Below are positions 8,506 to 15,720 of a stretch of 19,143 nt of DNA, one piece after another. Positions within the stretch are counted from its first letter, which is position 1, and every line of letters starts with the position of its first letter. The notes beneath the pieces are model-generated. The model was given only the letters and a program-made list of their open reading frames with translations. It had not been told where the DNA came from and ran no database searches. Position numbers and translations under genes: made by a program. The stretch is from UBA7446 sp965657545 (GTDB lineage: Bacteria > Bacteroidota > Bacteroidia > Flavobacteriales > Flavobacteriaceae): contig CBFHOG010000021.1 in assembly GCA_965657545.1 (NCBI GenBank), positions 1 through 19,143 of the forward strand. Direction: 5' to 3'.

Positions 8506-9617
8506 CAAAAGATATTCGTTTAGACCGAATTGAGGATGCTATTGAAGATATCCGAAACGGAAAAATAATTATTGTAGTGGATGATGAAAACCGTGAAAAT
8601 GAAGGAGATTTTGTTGGTGCGGCCGAAATGGTTACTCCAGAGATGATAAATTTTATGGCTAAAGAAGGTCGTGGACTAATCTGCACTCCTATCACGGAAG
8701 AACGCTGTCAAGAATTAGACCTTTACCCCATGGCAAGTAACAATACCGACCCAATGGGAACGGCTTTTACGGTTTCTATCGATCTAAAAGGAGATGGTGT
8801 GACTTCTGGTATTTCAGTAGCAGACCGATCAAAAACAGTTCGAAAACTAATCAGCGCTGATGCAAAAGCACATGATTTTTTAAGACCTGGACATATTTTT
8901 CCTTTGGTTGCTAAAAAAGGGGGCGTATTGAGACGCACCGGGCACACAGAAGCGGCTATTGATTTTGCCCGTTTGGCGGGTTTTCAACCTGCTGGAGTAA
9001 TCGTTGAAATCATGAATGAAGATGGCACCATGGCACGATTACCACAACTCCGTAAGGTTGCCGACACCTTTGATCTAAAATTGGTTTCAATTGAAGATTT
9101 GGTAAGCTATCGTATGAAACACGATAGTTTGATTGAAGTAAAAGAAGATTTTGAAGTTGAAACCGCTTATGGGATGTTTAGACTTCGGGCCTTTCACCAA
9201 AACACCAATAACCAAATTCATATTGCCCTAACAAAAGGGAATTGGCAAGAGGACGAAGCCGTGCTTACACGTGTTCACACCCAACAATTGAACAGTGAAC
9301 TATTACGGATTTTAAATCAAAATAAGACAAGTTCTCTCGACGCTATCTTTAAATACATCGAAAAAGAAAGCAAAGGAGCTGTGATTTTTATCAATCAATT
9401 ACAACCTGCAGATCGATTATTGGAAGATTTAAAGTCCATTCAAAACCAAACAGAGAACAGACGCGCAATGGATGAAAAAGACTTTGGAATTGGCGCTCAA
9501 ATGATTCATGCTGTTGGAATTAGTAAGATTAAATTACTCTCAAACAGTACCAAAATAAAACGCGTAGGGATGTCAGGGTATGGACTGGAAATTGTTGAAT
9601 ACGTCTCCTACCAATAA
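8502..9617 (+). CDS. ribB: 3,4-dihydroxy-2-butanone 4-phosphate synthase with degenerate GTP cyclohydrolase II domain
   Basis: A 371-residue protein of RibBA layout. Residues 1-205 are a full RibB domain, which converts ribulose 5-phosphate to the four-carbon precursor of riboflavin. It has the acidic metal-binding loop DDENRENEGDF near residue 27, the substrate blocks TAFTVSIDLKGDGVTSGIS and RPGHIFPL, and the catalytic RRTGHTEAAIDFARLAG stretch. Residues 210-371 align with GTP cyclohydrolase II but lack its chemistry. Where RibA has three zinc cysteines (GDxxxSxRCDCG), this protein has LNSELLRILNQNKTSSL, and there is no cysteine in the whole domain. The QEGRGIG catalytic motif is also replaced, by INQLQPADRLLED. 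The end (KDFGIGAQMIHAVGIS, GYGLEIVE) is still recognisable. A separate working RibA is expected elsewhere. It is the last gene of the operon that starts at ftsK. Confidence 0.93.
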   Translation: MTKDIRLDRIEDAIEDIRNGKIIIVVDDENRENEGDFVGAAEMVTPEMINFMAKEGRGLICTPITEERCQELDLYPMASNNTDPMGTAFTVSIDLKGDGVTSGISVADRSKTVRKLISADAKAHDFLRPGHIFPLVAKKGGVLRRTGHTEAAIDFARLAGFQPAGVIVEIMNEDGTMARLPQLRKVADTFDLKLVSIEDLVSYRMKHDSLIEVKEDFEVETAYGMFRLRAFHQNTNNQIHIALTKGNWQEDEAVLTRVHTQQLNSELLRILNQNKTSSLDAIFKYIEKESKGAVIFINQLQPADRLLEDLKSIQNQTENRRAMDEKDFGIGAQMIHAVGISKIKLLSNSTKIKRVGMSGYGLEIVEYVSYQ

Positions 9618-9624
9618 CATTCTT

Positions 9625-10917
9625 TTAATTCAAATTACGCCTACCAAGTTTATGCCCTTTTAGTGCGTAGTATAATATCAGCCCATAACACGGAAGTAAA
9701 ATCCAATAGCCACTGGTTGAAGCCTGTGCCAAGGCTTCGGGTTCAGACAAAGCTGTTGTTAGTAAATCTACTTTTTTTCTATCTACAAGTCTTCCATACA
9801 AAGGTGGAATGATAGCACCTCCCGAAATTGCCATAACGAGCAATGCTGAGGCTGTTTTTGTAAAGCTACCCAACCCTCTTAGTGTCAGAGGCCATACAGC
9901 AGGCCAAACCAAGGCATTTGCAAATCCTAAGGCGGCAACAAAAAACACCGAAGTGCTACCGTGCGTATTCATAATACATAACGAAAAGACAATCCCCAAA
10001 ACTGCACTTATTTTTAAAGCATCGTCTTGGCTTATATATTTTGGTATAAGCAGAATGCCTAAGGCGTATGTAAAAACCATGGCTAAGAGTGTGTACATGG
10101 TGAAAAACTTAGCCTCTGCAACAGGAAAGCCCAATGAAATTCCGTAAGCTATGATCGTATCCCCAGCGATGACTTCAGCACCTACATAGGCAAACAAGGT
10201 AAGTACGCCTAACCACAAATGTGGGAAATTAAAAATGGAAGTTTTGGCATTAAGATCAGCACTGCTGTGCGTTTCGGCGGATGCCTCTACATGTGGAAGC
10301 GGGGCTTTTCGAATAAGCAACCCTAAAAGGATAAGAACGCCAGTCATAACAATATAGGGTACTTTTACGCCATTCGCTAGGGTATCTAACAATACGTCTT
10401 TTTCGGCATTCGAAACTACTGCCAATTGATTTTGCACCTCATCGATACCTGTTAAAAGCAGCGCCCCAAAAATAACAGATCCTAAACCTCCAGCCACTTT
10501 GTTGGCAATACCCATGATGGCAATCCGTTTTGCCGCACGATCTATAGGGCCTAAAATTGTTATGTACGGGTTTGAGGCGGTTTGAAGTAATGTCATACCG
10601 GTTCCTTGAATAAAAATAGCAAGCAAAAAAATCCAATACGTTCTTGCTTGAGCAGCCGGTATAAAAATCAATGCCCCGATAGCCATGATGAAAAGCCCCA
10701 AAGACATGCCTTTTCTATAGCCTGTTTTTTTAAGTATATAGGCAGATGGGAGTGCCATAACAACAAAAGAAATATACGAAGCTGAGGCTACCAAATACGA
10801 TTGAGCATCTGTTAGCTCATGTATGGTTTTCATAAATGGTATCAGCGCCCCATTGATCCATGTGACAAAGCCAAAAATAAAAAACAAACCCGCTATAATA
10901 GCTATGGGTAACAGCAT
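9625..10917 (-). CDS. Sugar transporter of the MFS, FucP/GluP-like
   Basis: A 430-residue inner-membrane protein with about twelve membrane segments that probably imports a monosaccharide together with a cation. The family signature is the QTASNPYITILGP stretch at residues 112-124, followed by AAKRIAIMGIANKVAGGLGS. The loop after helix two has the MFS-like KKTGYRKG (63-70). Compared with E. coli FucP as I recall it, the proton-coupling Asp46 falls on Gly23 (INGALIP) and Glu135 on Gln112, so coupling may differ. ATG 10917 is the first ATG in the frame; an in-frame stop lies nine codons upstream. It begins 24 bases after the response-regulator stop, so the two may share a transcript. The substrate is unknown; glucose, galactose or fucose are usual in the family. 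Confidence 0.86.
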   Translation of the reverse strand: MLLPIAIIAGLFFIFGFVTWINGALIPFMKTIHELTDAQSYLVASASYISFVVMALPSAYILKKTGYRKGMSLGLFIMAIGALIFIPAAQARTYWIFLLAIFIQGTGMTLLQTASNPYITILGPIDRAAKRIAIMGIANKVAGGLGSVIFGALLLTGIDEVQNQLAVVSNAEKDVLLDTLANGVKVPYIVMTGVLILLGLLIRKAPLPHVEASAETHSSADLNAKTSIFNFPHLWLGVLTLFAYVGAEVIAGDTIIAYGISLGFPVAEAKFFTMYTLLAMVFTYALGILLIPKYISQDDALKISAVLGIVFSLCIMNTHGSTSVFFVAALGFANALVWPAVWPLTLRGLGSFTKTASALLVMAISGGAIIPPLYGRLVDRKKVDLLTTALSEPEALAQASTSGYWILLPCYGLILYYALKGHKLGRRNLN

Positions 10918-10941
10918 GTTTTTTGGTTGATTCGACTGTAC

Positions 10942-11664
10942 TTATTTATTGTTAAAAGTTAATGATTGGTCAAAAATTCTTTTTTTAACTTCTTTGATAT
11001 AATGTCGCCCAATTGGAATTCTTTTTTTTGAAATTTCAATAAAATTTCCTTCTAAAGCGGTAATTTTTCCAATGGATATAACATAAGAACGATGTACACG
11101 AATAAAATCTGACTGTGGCAACTCTTCTGAAATTGCTGTCAGTGATTTGTGTACAACATGCCTTCCTTCAATGGTAAATACCCTTATGTAATCTTTCAAA
11201 CTTTCAATATACAACACATCATTGAGATTGACTTTCAGAAACTTTTTATTAACCTTCAAAAACATATGGGCTTGCGGTGTAAATATATTAGGATTTGATT
11301 TTTTCGCAAGTACTAAATGATACACTTTATTCATCGTCTTTAGTAAACGGTCAAACGAAATCGGTTTAATTAAATAATCCAATGTATTAAACTCAAAGCT
11401 TTTTAGGGCATATTGTTCTTGAGATGTATAAATGACAACCATGTGAGTTCGATTGATTTGTGCTATCCAATCAAAACTTAGTGAAACATCAATGTTTACA
11501 TCTATAAAAACGATATCTACGTTTATATTTTTAACAAAAGTAAAAGCTTTTTCTAAATCACTTAAAACTCCCAAAACTTCTATTAATTCAAAGCTTTTTA
11601 GCTGATTTTTTAAACGGCCTGCTGCATAGGAATCATTATCAACAAGTAGCCCTTTAATTTTCAT
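10942..11664 (-). CDS. LytTR-family response regulator
   Basis: Cytoplasmic DNA-binding response regulator of 240 residues. The receiver domain covers residues 3-120, with Asp55 as the phosphoacceptor (IVFIDVNI), Thr80 as switch residue (VIYTS) and Lys100 before Pro101 (YLIKPI). The acidic pocket is D9-N10-D11, one carboxylate fewer than the usual DDE. The LytTR domain covers about 132-235, with the typical strands FLKVNKKFLKVNLNDVLYIE, DYIRVFTIEGR and FIRVHRSYVISIGKI. No histidine kinase gene is adjacent, so it is an orphan here; in Bacteroidota the partner is often a LytS/7TM-type kinase elsewhere. It diverges from two genes for secreted proteins across a 700-base gap and precedes a sugar transporter by 24 bases. 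Either could be a target, though nothing in the sequence proves it. Confidence 0.93.
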   Translation of the reverse strand: MKIKGLLVDNDSYAAGRLKNQLKSFELIEVLGVLSDLEKAFTFVKNINVDIVFIDVNIDVSLSFDWIAQINRTHMVVIYTSQEQYALKSFEFNTLDYLIKPISFDRLLKTMNKVYHLVLAKKSNPNIFTPQAHMFLKVNKKFLKVNLNDVLYIESLKDYIRVFTIEGRHVVHKSLTAISEELPQSDFIRVHRSYVISIGKITALEGNFIEISKKRIPIGRHYIKEVKKRIFDQSLTFNNK

Positions 11665-12364
11665 GGATTTGCATCGGGGTGTTTAAAATTTATGACAACA
11701 TAATTTTAAGCAGTCAAAAAATATATTTTCATTTATTTTAAAACCGTTATACATTTTAATATAAAAATTAGCAAAAATGTCTGATCGAGTGATTTTACGG
11801 GAAAAAAATTGTAGCGAGAACTATTTTAAAAATCTTATTCTCGATACAAGTTTTACTCCTTTCAAGCATAAAATTAACTCGATTTGAAATTTTTAAATCA
11901 AAACATACAACAATTTGTTATGGTATTTACTGAGCAATTTTAACAAAAATAATTTAGAAAATCACTAAAATATGTTAAATTATTATAATATAATATTCAC
12001 TTAAACAGCTTATTTGTGTTGTTTGTCTATAAAACGAGGTTGTTAGTAGAGTTTTTTTTTTAACACTATCATAAGTAAGGAAATTTGTTGTATTCAATCA
12101 TAAAACCCTAACCTATTGAAAAACAGCGTCTTAATTATATTGCACTGCTAAAAAACGAAGATTACACCATTACTGAGAGTTCATCAGTGGTAACATTGGC
12201 ACATAATACAACAGCTCCTAATGATTGAACTCTTTTACAGGAGGTATTTTCTAAGTTCGGTAATCTAAATAAGTACAACAAAAACAATCTGGTCAGTACC
12301 TAAAAAATATTGACTGTTGTTTCATATTTCGCTCAATCAAATCTTTAACAAACAACGCATATTG
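11665..12364. other. 700-base AT-rich intergenic region
   Basis: The gap between the divergent response-regulator gene and the first secreted-protein gene has no full-length gene on either strand. The part up to about 12110 is very AT-rich with long A and T runs, as expected of regulatory DNA. It holds an imperfect inverted repeat (CGAGAA at 11815-11820 and TTCTCG at 11838-11843). The part from 12112 to 12303 is less AT-rich and looks like a broken reading frame, listed separately. I find no perfect TAnnTTTG box at a sensible distance from ATG 12365; GAAATTTG at 12080-12087 is a seven-of-eight match without a clear -33 partner. No tRNA, rRNA or riboswitch that I recognise. Confidence 0.7.
12112..12303 (+). 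pseudogene. Possible gene remnant with one in-frame stop
   Basis: One frame is open from just after a TAA (12109) to a TAA at 12301, interrupted only by a TGA at 12226-12228. It has no ATG. The translation looks like real protein (for example LNYIALLKNEDYTITESSSV before the stop and LLQEVFSKFGNLNKYNKNN after it), and base composition is less AT-rich than the flanks. The TGA follows APND and could be a TGG (Trp) changed to a stop. I do not recognise the family. It may also be chance; 64 codons with one stop is not strong evidence. Confidence 0.3.
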
Positions 12365-13495
12365 ATGAATAATTTTAAACGAAAACGTCTTAAGCATAAA
12401 ATAACTGTTTTACTGGTTATTTCCTTTTTTGGTCTTCAAGCGCATGCACAATTAGAAAAAGTAATTAACAGCAAGGGAAGTATTATTGACGTTAAAAACA
12501 ACCGAGTTTCAAGTTCATCTACAGCCCCCACAACTCCATTAGAAGGGGATGTTTGGTTTGATAATTCTGACCCAAACAATATTGTAACCAAAATCTATAA
12601 GGACCCTACAGATGAATGGATAACTATTTCCACGGGAACAACTTGGAATGTAGTGGGAAATGCAAACACGAATGATGACAATACACATTTTTTAGGAACA
12701 ACAGACAATCAAGACTTGGTGATAAGAACAAATAATGTAGAGGCAGCTCGTTTTTCATCTGAAACTCCTGGGTTTAATTCTAGATTTTTATTGAACCCAG
12801 CAAACAGCTGGTCTGGACAACCAGGGACCGGGAACCTTATTGGCATAAATACAACAGTATTTGACCAGCGATTAAGAATAACTTCTGGAAATTCCGACAC
12901 GCAAAGCGATATCCAGGGTGCAAGTATTGATTTGTTTGGGAATACAACAGGTGCAAATAAAGGCCGGATAGACCTTGTTGGCGGAAGTGTCGCTTCTGGG
13001 ACAACCAACGCCATTACTTTTTGGGGAAACGAAGACGGTAATACACAAGGAATCCGCATGGTTATTAATGGGCAGGGAAATGTTGGAATTGGAAATATAT
13101 CACCAAATGCCAGTGCGGTTTTAGATTTAAGTAATTCAGACCAAAGAGCATTAATGTTACCGTCTGAAGATGAACCTACAGACATCTCTAATCCTGCAGA
13201 TGGGATGATCGTTTATGCAAGAAATAGAACAAACGCTTATTTAAGAACCGATAATGCATGGAAACCCATTGCATACAATAGTGTAAGCAATGAACTTATT
13301 TTTGATGGTGATGATGATTCAGACTCCACTAACGACAATTTTTATTACGTGTCTTTTGTCATAAATGACAGTTGGAAAGTTGTCCGATATAACAAAACAG
13401 ATGTGAATGATGAAGCCACTGCAGACACAAATAATAACGCTAGCGTGACCGCACAACCTACTACTCTTGCAGCCTGTGCTGCATTAACCTTTTAA
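12365..13495 (+). CDS. Secreted tail-fibre/adhesin-stalk-like protein of unknown function
   Basis: A 376-residue exported protein. ATG 12365 gives a classical signal peptide (basic MNNFKRKRLKHK, hydrophobic ITVLLVISFFGLQ, then AHAQ); the frame extends upstream to a TTG at 12317, but that would bury the signal peptide. Residues 45-80 contain a GDVWFDNSDPN segment, as in phage and bacterial fibre proteins that describe a wrapped strand. Residues 100-290 resemble trimeric stalks: FLGTTDNQDLVIRTNNVEAARF and GNVGIGNISPNASAVLDL are the blocks seen in Bacteroidota proteins related to endosialidase-type tail fibres. The C-terminus ends AACAALTF; I see neither an autoproteolytic endosialidase chaperone domain nor a clear type IX sorting domain. 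The next gene begins 19 bases after the stop, so the two probably form one transcription unit. Function is unknown. Confidence 0.8.
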   Translation: MNNFKRKRLKHKITVLLVISFFGLQAHAQLEKVINSKGSIIDVKNNRVSSSSTAPTTPLEGDVWFDNSDPNNIVTKIYKDPTDEWITISTGTTWNVVGNANTNDDNTHFLGTTDNQDLVIRTNNVEAARFSSETPGFNSRFLLNPANSWSGQPGTGNLIGINTTVFDQRLRITSGNSDTQSDIQGASIDLFGNTTGANKGRIDLVGGSVASGTTNAITFWGNEDGNTQGIRMVINGQGNVGIGNISPNASAVLDLSNSDQRALMLPSEDEPTDISNPADGMIVYARNRTNAYLRTDNAWKPIAYNSVSNELIFDGDDDSDSTNDNFYYVSFVINDSWKVVRYNKTDVNDEATADTNNNASVTAQPTTLAACAALTF

Positions 13496-13514
13496 TTTAT
13501 AAGCCACCGCTATC

Positions 13515-15605
13515 ATGAAAAAAACAACCATTCTTTTTTTACTGTTTTTTGTAACCACAACACAATATGCTTTAGCAGATTTTAACCTATCAAATACAAC
13601 AATTACCCAAACAGGCACCGATACGGATTTATCTGGAATTGAAGGTAATGGAGCAACAAAAACAAACGTAAGCTCAAATTTTAGCGTCTATAATAAAACA
13701 GGAAATAGATTGGAAATTAACGGAACGTTAACGATCTCTCCAGAAAAAGAACAACTGTTATCATCATCTGCTCAGGGAATTGTTGTTAATAATGGTGGTC
13801 ATCTTATAATTAATGGAGAAATCATAGTTGGAGGACAAACGTCATATAGCGAGAGCTACTTTTTAATATCCAGCTATAAAAACACAGGGGTAAATGGAAC
13901 TTATAGCGAGGCTTATGCCTGTATTTATGTTAAGCAAGGCGGGAGAATTACTTGGAAAGGAGGCTATGTTCAAGCTGCGCAACCCATAGTATTTGGCACT
14001 ACCGCTGCCCCATCTGCAACTGTTGAAATTAAAAAAGCGGGGTGGAATGCACTTGGTTTAAAAACAACTTACGCAGCAATGGTGCGTCAGTACAATAACG
14101 ATATTTCCGTGGATGGCTTTAAGTTTATCAATGGTGGTTCTTGGGTAGATATGAAAAAACCTTTAGCTGGTAAATCTATTAAAGGTTTTGAATTTAATCA
14201 TGCTTATGGCTTTGGATTATCAGGAGGTCAGTACGATAATGATTGGCATGAATATAGAGATTATTCCGCTTTTAATGAAATCAGAGGGGGAGGGTTTTGG
14301 TCTAATGTAATGATGCGGTTTATCAATTCTGCTAATGGAAGCGACATGGTAGTTGTTGGGGGGTCTATTTCAAACTCTTTAAATAGGGGTGTTTGGGAAG
14401 CAAGAAAAGAAATTGAAATCACTTTAACTGATATTAACAGCAACCCCATTAGTGGGGCTAAAATATATATCCCTGACAACAATAATGATGGCTTCAGAAA
14501 AAACGATAACCTCACGACAGAAGCAATAAATTATCTGGATGATAATAACTATCTATTTACGACTGGCGCTACTGGTAAAACGGACGTTCAAAGTATTTTG
14601 CTTGCTTCAGCAGTAAGAAATTCAGGGTCAGCAGAAGGAACCAACGACTCAGGCGACAATAAAAAATCATACCGCGGGAAAAATATGGACGACTCTGACA
14701 TCTTTGATGTTTTTATTTTTAATTACAATCACCTACCACAAACCACAGAATTAACACTCAAAGGAAATGGTGTGTTATCTTTAGAATACAAATTACTTAC
14801 CGATCCAAATATTTCCGAGCAAAATAAGACAACTGTAGATGCTTATACAGAAATAGAGACTAGTGAACAATTCTACGACAGAGCCAAGGCGTTTCTCATG
14901 AATAATTTCACCGGAGAAACAGCCACAATCGTAACTCGTACAGGGAATGAAATAAATGCAGGGAGTCACAACGTCGTAATAGACGCATCAGCAAATAGTG
15001 CTTTTGCCTTTAGCAACAATACCATTACAATAAAAGCAACAGAATTTGTCGGTAATATTAAAACATCAGGTACGCTAACACTAAGTAATGGTGCAACAAT
15101 TTTTGGTGGTTATGAAGACTCTACAGGGATAAATAAATTTGTTTTTTTAGATTGGAAAAGCACAATCACTTTAGATGTAGAAATTAAAAATTTGGATACG
15201 AATACGGCAATTACCAATGATAGTGCGACACAAACTTATAAAGGCCATTTTCTGTTTCCAAATCCCTCTCCTACAGAGGGTATTAGGGTTAATATTACAA
15301 ATGGAAGTGGATATTCGGTTTATCAGGAAATTATTCCAGAAGATGATTTGACTTTTATCCGTAAAGACGTTACACTAGATGCAAGTGAAGCCAGACAAAA
15401 TGAAATGATCTTTTTAGCCCAGAAATTACTTCAAAAAACAGAAGGAATAAATAACAAAATAAATGGAGTGACACCATCATTTAATGGAACACTCACAATA
15501 ACAAATATCGGTCAAGGTGCAACAGGTGAGAATCAAATAGCGCTTTTGGCACTTCTTAGACAAATCCTTTTAGAAACAACGGCTAGTAGAAATTCTCTTG
15601 AATAA
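13515..15605 (+). CDS. Large secreted beta-rich surface protein of unknown function
   Basis: A 696-residue exported protein. The N-terminus MKKTTILFLLFFVTTTQYALA is a signal peptide, probably cut after ALA. Residues about 25-295 look like a right-handed beta-helix or pectate-lyase-like solenoid: many short Gly/Asn-rich strands such as GIVVNNGGHLIINGEIIVGG and ISVDGFKFINGGSW. Residues about 298-435 start with a bacterial Ig-like/CnaB-type pattern (EITLTDINSNPISGAKIYIP). From about 443 a third part begins (TEIETSEQFYDRAKAFLMNNF), with VVIDASANSAFAFSNNTITI and SGTLTLSNGATIFGG repeats. It ends in a helical, possibly coiled segment (EARQNEMIFLAQKLLQKTEG) and a short tail. No catalytic motif, LPXTG or type IX sorting domain is evident. 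It follows the stalk-like gene by 19 bases with no promoter between them. It could be an adhesin, a surface fibre or a polysaccharide-binding protein. Confidence 0.8.
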   Translation: MKKTTILFLLFFVTTTQYALADFNLSNTTITQTGTDTDLSGIEGNGATKTNVSSNFSVYNKTGNRLEINGTLTISPEKEQLLSSSAQGIVVNNGGHLIINGEIIVGGQTSYSESYFLISSYKNTGVNGTYSEAYACIYVKQGGRITWKGGYVQAAQPIVFGTTAAPSATVEIKKAGWNALGLKTTYAAMVRQYNNDISVDGFKFINGGSWVDMKKPLAGKSIKGFEFNHAYGFGLSGGQYDNDWHEYRDYSAFNEIRGGGFWSNVMMRFINSANGSDMVVVGGSISNSLNRGVWEARKEIEITLTDINSNPISGAKIYIPDNNNDGFRKNDNLTTEAINYLDDNNYLFTTGATGKTDVQSILLASAVRNSGSAEGTNDSGDNKKSYRGKNMDDSDIFDVFIFNYNHLPQTTELTLKGNGVLSLEYKLLTDPNISEQNKTTVDAYTEIETSEQFYDRAKAFLMNNFTGETATIVTRTGNEINAGSHNVVIDASANSAFAFSNNTITIKATEFVGNIKTSGTLTLSNGATIFGGYEDSTGINKFVFLDWKSTITLDVEIKNLDTNTAITNDSATQTYKGHFLFPNPSPTEGIRVNITNGSGYSVYQEIIPEDDLTFIRKDVTLDASEARQNEMIFLAQKLLQKTEGINNKINGVTPSFNGTLTITNIGQGATGENQIALLALLRQILLETTASRNSLE

Positions 15606-15720
15606 GCATTTATTTGAACAAAAATGGGTTTAAAAATATCTGATTAAGCTGGTAGGAGTTCAAAAAATATTTGTCGAAAAGCTACATTCCATTGGTTATA
15701 AAAAATACTTTTTTAATTTA

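Noticed and set aside
11815..11843. Inverted repeat CGAGAA/TTCTCG as a transposon end or operator
   Set aside because: Arms of only six bases around a 17-base loop in AT-rich DNA; no transposase or target duplication nearby. Kept only as a note on the gap.
12709..13185. 158-codon open frame on the minus strand inside the stalk-like gene
   Set aside because: It mirrors a well-formed secreted-protein gene, and its translation has no recognisable domain or credible start context.
12365..15605. A prophage or phage-tail-derived particle locus
   Set aside because: Despite fibre-like sequence, both proteins have signal peptides and there are no capsid, sheath, baseplate, portal or integrase genes around them.
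15699..15715. Hairpin TAAAAAA-TAC-TTTTTTA between the convergent surface-protein and receptor genes
   Set aside because: The stem is made only of A-T pairs with a three-base loop, so it is too weak to call a terminator, although a bidirectional role is not excluded.
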